Positions 55,354 to 64,000 of a DNA stretch of 64,000 nt are shown one piece after another (the stretch's first letter is position 1; each line of letters starts with the position of its first letter). The position numbers and the translations under genes were made by a program. The notes beneath the pieces are model-generated. The model was not told the DNA's origin. It worked only from the letters and a program-made list of their open reading frames with translations, and did no database searches. The DNA comes from Siphonodentalium dalli (Eukaryota; Mollusca; Scaphopoda; Gadilida; Siphonodentaliidae), in the NCBI GenBank assembly GCA_032622095.1, contig CP136062.1, forward strand, positions 202,951,959 to 203,015,958. Reading direction: 5' to 3'.

Positions 55354-56900
55354 GTGTCACTACTTCAGATATGGTTCAAATAGCATACAAATCACCGCAT
55401 TTTGGTCACATACCTTAAAGGTACACGTCATTTATGCACTTAAACCTAATTCCGCGTATACATCAATCATCTCTTTATTTCCCAAATAGTTTGAATGTAC
55501 CTAGTTTTAACAAAGATTTATGCAATCTACATGCTTTCATTCAAATAAAATTTACGACAACAACATTGTAACAGACTATCCACTTACCTTCAATTTATAG
55601 GTCATATTAGCCTGTACATTTATGGGAGACAGACATACATAATATAATGCATTGGCACAGTGTTACTGATAATAATAAGGTGTCACTACTTCAGATATGG
55701 TTCAAATAACATACAAATCACCGCATTTTGGTCACATACCTTAAAGGTACACGTCATTTATGCATTTAAACCTAATTCCGCGTATACATCAATAAAAACG
55801 CTCTTTATTTCTCAAATAGTTTGAATGTACCTAGTTTTAACAAAGATTTATGCAATCTACATGCTTTCATTCAAATAAAATTTACGACAACAACATTGTA
55901 ACAGACTATCCACTTACCTTCAATTTATAGGTCATATTAGCCTGTACATTTATGAGAGACAGACATACATAATATAATGCATTGGCACAGTGTTACTGAT
56001 AATAATAAGGTGGCATTACTTCAGAAATGGTTCATATAGCATACTATTGTACCCATGGTCACATACATTAAACGAACACGTCACTTAAGCATTTAAACCT
56101 AGCTCAGTGTATCTATCAATAAAACGCTCTTTATTTTCAAATTTGTCTGAATTGTACTAAATTTACATTTAAAATCAAGCATTTAAACCTAATTCCGTCC
56201 ATCCATAAATAAAAAACGCTCTTTATTTTCAAAATTTGTCTTAATGTCCATCGTTTACTAAATTTATATTTAAAATTAAGCATTTAAACATAATTCATCG
56301 TATCCATAAATAAAAAACGCTCTTTATTTTCAAAAACGTCCATAGTTTTAATAAAGATTTTTGCAATCTACATGCTTTCATTCATATAAAATTACCCAGT
56401 GTGTGTTAGACAACAACATTATAACATATTGGCTTTCAAGTTACATATGCATGTGCATTCGATGCACGAGACAACATTGTAGGAAATGAAGGCATTGATG
56501 TGTCATTACTTCAGAAATTGTTCATACAATTGACCGTATTTTGATCACACACCTTAAAGGTACACGTCACTTTTGTCTATAATCACACAAAACATTACAC
56601 ATATAGGGTTCAACATGTCCACCGTAGTAAGCTTATTTACTTCAGAAATGGTTCCAATAACATAGTATTGTACCGGTGGTATCACATACCTTAAAGGTAC
56701 ACGTCACTTTTGTCTATAATCAGACAATACATTACACGTAGGGTTAAACATGTCCACCGTAGTAAACTTATTTACTTCAGAAATGGTTCCAATAGCATAG
56801 TATTATACCCGCGGGGTCACATACCTTAAAGGTACACGTCATTTGTGTCTATAATCAGACAATACATTACGCATAGGGTTCAACATGGTCGCCGAAGCAA
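55354..56900. repeat. Tandem repeat region around CCTTAAAGGTACACGTCA
   Basis: Two near-identical 326-bp units (starting 55,354 and 55,680) are followed by diverged shorter units. These share CTTCAGAAATGGTTC, TCACATACCTTAAAGG and ACACGTCA(T/C)TT, and later units are about 120-125 bp (56,520-56,900). Four units contain CGCTCTTTATT preceded by AATAAAA. Non-coding. Confidence 0.85.
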
Positions 56901-58135
56901 CCTAATCCAAAAGCAAAGAACCCCATTACTGAGTCCCGCTGTTACACACAACACAATAACTCGGGATTAAGGTCTTCTAGTGATGAGTTATGGTTGTATA
57001 CTTTAGAAATGGTACCTATAGCATAATATTGTACCACATTGATGCACATCACGTTTCATGTGAATTACATGAGCAGGTAACTCAATTCTCTGCATTTCGA
57101 ATGGAGTTGGGTATTTTTGTATATTATATACAGTGTTATTTAGCTTACAAATGGTTGTTATTTTATATCAATATGCCAGTTTATGTCACAGACAAAATGC
57201 GTGCTCACTCTTCACATATACTAATATGTAAGCAGTTGTATCATTTAGAATGGCAAAATATGGTCTAAGTCAGTCGTATTAGCTATATATGGCCACTTAC
57301 CGTTCAAGTTATAACCCCATTAAAACTATGCTTCAAATGTAAATTATATGTAACTTGAATATGATCGGTCCCCAGGCCCTTTTTAGGTCATAGGTTCCAA
57401 CCGACCATCGTTCATACTCGAACGCTTGTGTATATGATAGCTATGGTAATGGTAGAGAGAGCTAGGTAGGCAGGCCGAGAGATAGGTAGACCCACTGCCT
57501 ACATCAATATATATATATACGATATACATGCACTGGCCGCAATGGGTTCCCGTTACTAACCTATAGACATGAAGTATTAAAGTTATACACCTTCATCAGC
57601 GCGCTCTTAATGAGTTTTGAATTGGCATATGGGTACGAATCCAAACCATTCGGATGTAATTTATCGGAATGCCAATCATAACCATCTGCACAGAGAAAGC
57701 TAGTGGGAACGATACACACTGTTTGCGTAATTGACTAGACACATTGAGGTAAAGAAGCACCCTGATGTATCAAAGGTATATTTCAAGGAATTTTAATCGG
57801 CAACCAATTATTGAATATATTTTTGTTGGGCATGGTCATATGCACCACTGTGTTTCATATAAAACAAATAGTGGGTGGTTAAATCACCGAAGGCCAATAT
57901 TCCCGATGGTAAGTTATTTTTAGCATATGGGATACATTTATGACTAAATCGGTTATAGGAAATGAGGTAAATTGCACTTTATTATTTAAAAGGAATAACG
58001 CTATACAAGCTTAAACACACGAACCATGGGTTTTATCAACTTATTACGTGTAGCATATTTGGAGTTTAGTTATGTTCATCAAACACCGGCAATTGACACC
58101 TCTGTCTGGATATTTATGTTATTACGATTGGGTCC
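56901..58135. other. Intergenic, nothing convincing
   Basis: The plus frame 56,990-57,268 (92 codons) begins inside a diverged tandem unit (CTTTAGAAATGGTACCTATA) and has no recognisable domain. A short AT microsatellite lies at about 57,509. Confidence 0.45.
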
Positions 58136-58140
58136 CGTGT

Positions 58141-58719
58141 TCACCTTTTTTTAGTCGTAAGCGAATAGTCTCCATAGCTCCAAATCGTTCCGAATGTCCA
58201 AACTAATTCACTATTTAATTCTGAAATAGGTTTAGTTGTGCTTACAATGTAATCCAAAACTAGTTGTTCATTTAACATCTTTTCAATAGTGAAAATAGGA
58301 CAAGGTTCCCTCATAATAATGTAACCATAAATTGATGTAACTTCTTCGAATTCCAAACTATAGTCATTAAAAACCGTGCTACGGTATTCAGCGAAGCGGG
58401 CAAAGTTATCACCGATAAGTACACGAATCTCATATATGTCTTTTTTAGTAATACCACTAAATATCCAACACTCAGAAAACAGTTGATCCAAAGTATCCAG
58501 TAAGGTATCTGTTTCAAATTCTGATCTCTCCATCAAAGCATTCAATCTCTTTCTACCATCATCAAAATTTCCTTCTAGAAGTTCCGTAATTATTATTTTA
58601 CTCTCCCTTAAGAACCATGTATGTTGTAATTCTGTTTTGATGTCTCCATGTATCGTTGACGCGTTAACTAACTCCTTGTAAATTTTCTCAAGCATTTCTG
58701 TGGGTAATATTTCCTCCAT
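58141..58719 (-). CDS. Unassigned 192-codon protein
   Basis: Clean ATG-to-stop frame in a region otherwise full of stops. The ATG is the first in the frame, with an in-frame TGA further upstream. The product is acidic and soluble-looking, with no signal peptide or membrane segment. It starts MEEILPTEMLEKIYKEL, which faintly resembles the LPxELLxxIF start of F-box domains, followed by helices (ESKIIITELLEGN, GRKRLNALMER, LLDTLDQLF) and a C-terminal WTFGTIWSYGDYSLTTKKR. I recognise no family. It lies about 770 bp outside the left arm of the large inverted repeat and could be cargo of that structure or an isolated exon. Length and composition favour a real coding region over chance. Confidence 0.55.
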   Translation of the reverse strand: MEEILPTEMLEKIYKELVNASTIHGDIKTELQHTWFLRESKIIITELLEGNFDDGRKRLNALMERSEFETDTLLDTLDQLFSECWIFSGITKKDIYEIRVLIGDNFARFAEYRSTVFNDYSLEFEEVTSIYGYIIMREPCPIFTIEKMLNEQLVLDYIVSTTKPISELNSELVWTFGTIWSYGDYSLTTKKR

Positions 58720-59265
58720 AATTCCTAATTTACAAAACCATCTGTTTATTCGAGTAAATCCGCTAACTCACATGTCATTGGGCATGAGTTTCTCATATAA
58801 TTAACACAATCGGTTGTTCGTACCCATACCTAGTGAGCTTTTGATCTATAATAGCTAACGGTAATGTATTTAGTTCTTATTATAATATTTATAACCAATC
58901 AAAATCCGTTGCTGAATTTAGCTATACGAGGACAAACGGAATGATAACAGCCGTTCAACAACTTGGTATTCCAGTCATAGTCATAGTTCATTTCATATTA
59001 TTGCTCTAAAATCTCCATTACATGTAGAAAATAAAGAGCCCATCTGATGTAGACTAGTATATAAGTACTTAGTGATTTATTTTCATCAATTATATGTATT
59101 GTTACTCCTTTAAATATAGTCTGTTATACAGAGGATACATCGCCCATGTGACAGTATCGTGTCGCGAAAGGTCTATACAAGTATATAAATGCGCGTCAGG
59201 TTTATGTATATGTCCCTGTTTCTTAAAGCAAATCCAGTACATATACGTGCGTTGAGACACGTGCA
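58720..59265. other. Intergenic, between the unassigned ORF and the inverted repeat
   Basis: AT-rich; nothing recognised. It may belong to the left arm of the inverted repeat, whose outer end cannot be set from this window. Confidence 0.4.
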
Positions 59266-59266
59266 A

Positions 59267-59680
59267 TTGCCACTAGTAAATCACGTATAAAAGCTCTTTA
59301 CTGCATAGTCAAACTGTTGAGTTTTCACACGTATTCTATGTCGTTTTTTATGGACTATATACGTGGTATATGTCAGTATATACACGAATGTAATGTAATC
59401 ACGTATTAATTTCATATATTCTTCTCAAAACAACTCAGCACAACGCATCAATTCCGATGTCTATGGCGGTTCAAACAGTGTACACTTTCAGTGTTGTTAC
59501 CGTTTGATGCATACCATAATCATTTATGCATAATAACGCGGGTCTACATCGTTGCTATATACCTATATACGTCCATATTTCTTAAAGTATAGTATCTATA
59601 CGTACATCATGGCGTATATTAAACCCCCTTTCACTGGTAAATCACGAATAAACGCTCTTTATTGTATAGTCAACTAACCA
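59267..59680. repeat. Diverged direct repeat, about 365-bp period
   Basis: CACTAGTAAATCACGTATAA with GCTCTTTACTGCATAGTCAA (59,267) recurs as CACTGGTAAATCACGAATAA with GCTCTTTATTGTATAGTCAA (59,632). TTTCTTAAAG(T/C)A precedes each copy. The second lies inside the large inverted-repeat arm. Confidence 0.65.
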
Positions 59681-60895
59681 TTTATACATACACGCTGCTC
59701 TATGGTGGTCTGTTGTGTCTTACCATTATACCATTATATGTAGAAGGTAATGTAGTCAAATATGTATAAGTCTGATTTTGTGTCAATGTGCATGTTATTA
59801 ATCTCATCAATTGGGTCATTTATAAGTCGTCAAACATGATGATTTCTAATCATCTAATAGGTATTATAAAAAATGCCTACTTCACAAATATTCTGAGTGC
59901 ATTTCAGTGTATATTTCGTACTCTGTAAAAACGTGATTTGACCGCTAGTGATGTAGTGAAATAACCTATTTTATAGTTGTCAAATACGTACTAAAAATAT
60001 TGTCAATTTATGACTCATCTAATGAATTTTCCACACCTAGTGTCTACAATATGTTTATATATTGTGACTCATTACTACGATTGCAGTATGTCCACGTATG
60101 TCAGATATTACATAACCTTGATAACTATGTTTAGAAATACCTGGTATATGAGATCATATTGTAGCTGACAGAGACTGGAATGCGACTTGCATCTACCATC
60201 ACGTGCGTTCGAATGACGTTACATGTACGATATGAGCCATTATATGTGTCGATGAGGTGTTATATCAGTATATTCATGCAATATTCGTAAATGACAGCAA
60301 CATATCTTTTCCCTCCCATTATCAAGCGAGATTTTGTGGTTAGATGACAAACATGGCATTTCGAATATATATAGCCTATTGGATACTTACTTCAAATGCT
60401 AAAATTGCCTCTTCAAAATAGTTAAAAGCACACATTTTTATTTCGAATTTCATTGTTTACGGTTAATTTTCTGTTATGAAATTGGTCCTTTTATAAACGC
60501 GTATTACGTAGTTACAAAAAGCCCTAATTGACAAACATTTTAAGTGCTATTATGACTATATTCGACGAATAAAAAAAACGCCATTTGACATAGTACAACA
60601 ACGCGAAATGACTACTTTTTTAAACGCGAATTTGAAACAAAACTAATATACAAAAGAATTTTAAACTAAAATTATAAGTTTGGTTGATGTATAGTTTGGT
60701 TGACAGCATTTTCACACACAGAAGCGTTATGATAAAGATTCACCACGCACACAGAAGCGATCTTATACGGTGTAGCGGTATGTTACAGAGTTATCGTTCT
60801 TTTCGAGGCTAAAAAAAGCGCAGGCCGGCCCCTCCCTCTCCCCCGTTTTAAAAGGGGTGGGGTTAAGGGGAAGCGATCGAGCGTCACGAAAAAAA
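59486..60895 (+). repeat. Left arm of large inverted repeat (at least 1,410 bp)
   Basis: Mirrors 62,591-64,000 with no net length difference: position x pairs with 123,486 minus x. TTTCAGTGTTGTTACC at 59,486 pairs with GGTAACAACACTGAAA ending at 64,000, and GCGTCACGAAAAAAA at 60,881 pairs with TTTTTTTCGTGACGC at 62,591. Only isolated mismatches were seen in the stretches compared (for example GTGCATGTTATT versus GTGCCTGTTATT). The inner end is GC-rich with GCGCAGGCCGGCCCCTCCCT. The arm contains no ORF of note. Confidence 0.95.
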
Positions 60896-62218
60896 TGTCA
60901 TAGAAGAAAAGTATAAGGCAGAGGAAATGGATGAGAGAAACGACACAGTATGAGGGGTAATGGAGTGTGGGACAGGGGGATGGGATGATATGACCGTGTA
61001 TTAATTGGAGATGATAATGGATTAGGTAGTGTACACTGTTCATGGTTTTTAATATATGAATTAACATAAAGTGAAGAACTTAGGAGGCTAGGAAAAGCCA
61101 CTCTATATAGGTGTATACATGTATATGGTGCAAAAGGGGGAAGGAGATGGGGAGAGCGTGAGGCAAGAAATTGTGGGAGAAGGGTATAATTTGGAGAAAA
61201 ACATTACTTTCCTAGGAAAAAATTAGGATTGTTGTGGGTAGAACAGAGGTAAAATAAGAGTTGTATAAAATGGAAAAGGGAGACATTAAAAGCATGAAAG
61301 GTGCTTATGGGAAAAGGGTAAAGGGGGGCAGTGGGAGAGTGTACAGTGGTGTATATCGAAGAGTATAGGAGGCTAAGAAAAGCCACTCAATATAGGTTTA
61401 TACATGTAGATGGTGCAAAAAGGGGAAGGAGATGGGGAGAGCGAGAGGCAAGAAATTGGGGCAGAAGGGTATAATTTGGAGACAACATTGAGGTATAAGC
61501 CTTACTTTCCTAGGAAAACATTGGGATTGTTGTGGGTAGAACAGAGGTAAAATAAGAGGTGTATAAAATGGAAAAGGGAGACATTAAAAGCATGAAAGGT
61601 GCTTATGGGAAAAGGGTAAAGGGGCATTGGGAGAGTGTATATAGGTGTATAGCGAAGAGTATAGGAGGCTAACAAAAGCCACTCAACAGAGGTTTATACA
61701 TGTGTAAAATGGGGAAGGCGATGGGGAGAGTGAGAGGCAAGTAAATGGGTGCAGAAGGGTATAATTTGGAGAATACGTTGAGTAGTAAGCATTACTTTCC
61801 TAGGAAAACATTGGGATTGTTGTGGGAAGAACAAAGTGTTTAGAGGTACAAAAGGGGAAGGTAAACAATAATGAAAGGTGGTTATGTGGAGCAAGGTAAA
61901 TGGGGTATAGGGTAAAATACATAGAGGTGTATAGCAGAGAGATGGGTTGGGGAACATGTACATAATTAAAGTAGATGAGATAAGAATAATCATTGAGTAT
62001 ATACCTAAATCATATGAAATGTGGGAGTTTTGCTTTGGAAGGAGAGGGGTTACCATGCTTGCAGACAGTAATTATGGGTAAGAGCCGGCAAGGGGCTTAA
62101 ATGGTATAGAAAATAAAATGGCACCAGGTAGAGGGAGTGAGAAAAGAGGGCCATATGGGTAAAAGTATAACTAAATCATATGAACTGGGTGGAGGGGAGA
62201 AGAGATGGGTAAAAGGGG

Positions 62219-62263
<45 letters not shown>

Positions 62264-62590
62264 AGGTGTAAGCAGTTGATCGAAAACATAGGGGATGTAA
62301 CGCGACAAAAGAGTAAACATAAAGCAGAGAATGAATGGAAAGTATTACATATATGTGTATGAACTTGGTGGTTTGTGTATTAAGGATACAGTAGTAAAAA
62401 GGAGAACACATGCAAAATGGTGTAAACTTATAGGAAATGACAGGGACATAGGGCAAAGAACATGAATGATGCACAAAGTAGCACAAAGATGATGGCTAAG
62501 AAGTTCGGAAGGGAGGGGGTTATATTGGGTAAGGGTAAAAGTAGAATTGTGGTAAATATGTAGAAAGGTTATGTGTAAAATGGGGTGAAA
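60896..62590. repeat. Purine-rich tandem spacer between the inverted arms
   Basis: Strong strand asymmetry, G and A on the plus strand. Units of about 290 bp start AGGAGGCTA(G/A)GAAAAGCCAC at about 61,081, 61,367 and 61,661. They share AGGGTATAATTTGGAGA, ACTTTCCTAGGAAAA and AAGGTGCTTATGGGAAAA, and become diverged after 61,900. Minus-strand frames here read as Leu/Pro/Ser/His-rich low-complexity translations and are not genes. Confidence 0.85.
62224..62261. repeat. (AT)n microsatellite
   Basis: Perfect AT dinucleotide run within the spacer of the inverted repeat. Confidence 0.95.
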
Positions 62591-64000
62591 TTTTTTTCGT
62601 GACGCTCGATCGCTTCCCCTTAACCCCACCCCTTTTAAAACGGGGGAGAGGGAGGGGCCGGCCTGCGCTTTTTTTAGCCTCGAAAAGAACGATAACTCTG
62701 TAACATACCGCTACACCGTATAAGATCGCTTCTGTGTGCGTGGTGAATCTTTATCATAACGCTTCTGTGTGTGAAAATGCTGTCAACCAAACTATACATC
62801 AACCAAACTTATAATTTTAGTTTAAAATTCTTTTGTATATTAGTTTTGTTTCAAATTCGCGTTTAAAAAAGTAGTCATTTCGCGTTGTTGTACTATGTCA
62901 AATGGCGTTTTTTTTATTCGTCGAATATAGTCATAATAGCACTTAAAATGTTTGTCAATTAGGGCTTTTTGTAACTACGTAATACGCGTTTATAAAAGGA
63001 CCAATTTCATAACAGAAAATTAACCGTAAACAATGAAATTCGAAATAAAAATGTGTGCTTTTAACTATTTTGAAGAGGCAATTTTAGCATTTGAAGTAAG
63101 TATCCAATAGGCTATATATATTCGAAATGCCATGTTTGTCATCTAACCACAAAATCTCGCTTGATAATGGGAGGGAAAAGATATGTTGCTGTCATTTACG
63201 AATATTGCATGAATATACTGATATAACACCTCATCGACACATATAATGGCTCATATCGTACATGTAACGTCATTCGAACGCACGTGATGGTAGATGCAAG
63301 TCGCATTCCAGTCTCTGTCAGCTACAATATGATCTCATATACCAGGTATTTCTAAACATAGTTATCAAGGTTATGTAATATCTGACATACGTGGACATAC
63401 TGCAATCGTAGTAATGAGTCACAATATATAAACATATTGTAGACACTAGGTGTGGAAAATTCATTAGATGAGTCATAAATTGACAATATTTTTAGTACGT
63501 ATTTGACAACTATAAAATAGGTTATTTCACTACATCACTAGCGGTCAAATCACGTTTTTACAGAGTACGAAATATACACTGAAATGCACTCAGAATATTT
63601 GTGAAGTAGGCATTTTTTATAATATCTATTAGATGATTAGAAATCATCATGTTTGACGACTTATAAATGACCCAATTGATGAGATTAATAACAGGCACAT
63701 TGACACAAAATCAGACTTATACATATTTGACTACATTACCTTCTACATATAATGGTATAATGGTAAGACACAACAGACCACCATAGAGCAGCGTGTATGT
63801 ATAAATGGTTAGTTGACTATACAATAAAGAGCGTTTATTCGTGATTTACCAGTGAAAGGGGGTTTAATATACGCCATGATGTACGTATAGATACTATACT
63901 TTAAGAAATATGGACGTATATAGGTATATAGCAACGATGTAGACCCGCGTTATTATGCATAAATGATTATGGTATGCATCAAACGGTAACAACACTGAAA
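62591..64000 (-). repeat. Right arm of large inverted repeat, truncated by window end
   Basis: Reverse complement of 59,486-60,895 over its whole visible length. It contains the inverted AATAAAGAGCG motif at 63,823 that mirrors 59,653. The outer end lies beyond the window. Confidence 0.95.

Noticed and set aside
55652-55670. AATGCATTGGCACAG resembling the piggyBac-like MITE hairpin edge
   Set aside because: Only about 15 bp match and the other MITE parts are missing; probably chance or an unrecognisable remnant.
60783-62629. Several Leu/Pro/His-rich minus-strand frames
   Set aside because: Shadows of the purine-rich tandem spacer, with strongly biased composition and no domain.

Overview
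The window is animal nuclear DNA: AT-rich, gene-poor, with no operons and dense in short transposons, microsatellites, poly-G tracts and one long satellite array. The few genes have metazoan character (a PGAP4-like Golgi enzyme; a beta-lactamase-fold protein with a splice acceptor at its 5' end). The repeats (degenerate blocks ending in short GACGGACGG runs, TGACCTTGA blocks, AAGATGGCTGC blocks, non-LTR retrotransposon relics) would suit a marine invertebrate such as a mollusc, annelid or lancelet. Species assignment is an inference and is weak.

Layout. 1-12,380: no convincing gene; a TTAA-flanked double-hairpin MITE (1811-2210), hAT-like fragments and tandem blocks. 12,383-13,597 (minus): an intact single-exon PGAP4/TMEM246-like gene. 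13,600-24,700: mostly MITEs and large hairpins (15,241-15,405; 16,811-17,287; 17,691-18,230; 19,973-20,272; 21,863-22,265; 23,167-23,569), plus a 100-N assembly gap at 18,323-18,422. 24,731-26,703 (minus): a large 3' exon encoding a beta-lactamase-fold protein whose catalytic residues all appear to be replaced, followed by bacterial-type C-terminal repeats. 26,704-37,936: more MITEs and several non-LTR retrotransposon fragments.

37,700-53,740 is a nested structure. A reverse-transcriptase relic is split by a 4,775-bp element (37,937-42,711) with inverted termini and a 6-bp target duplication. The RT homology resumes at 42,712 and stops at 43,050, just before the expected catalytic YxDD motif. 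About 50 bp later a 174-bp satellite begins and runs for about 61 copies (43,101-53,740), with higher-order repeats of 5 and 8 monomers.

53,741-64,000: AT-rich DNA with a cluster of heat-shock-element-like sites, tandem blocks around CCTTAAAGGTACACG, one intact unassigned 192-codon ORF (58,141-58,719, minus), and a very large, nearly perfect inverted repeat. Its arms are 59,486-60,895 and 62,591-64,000, separated by a 1,695-bp purine-rich spacer, and the right arm runs off the window. The genes show no functional linkage to one another. What stands out is the repeat architecture, the apparent pseudoenzyme, and a recurring 11-mer (AATAAAGAGCG) that places AATAAA on both strands.
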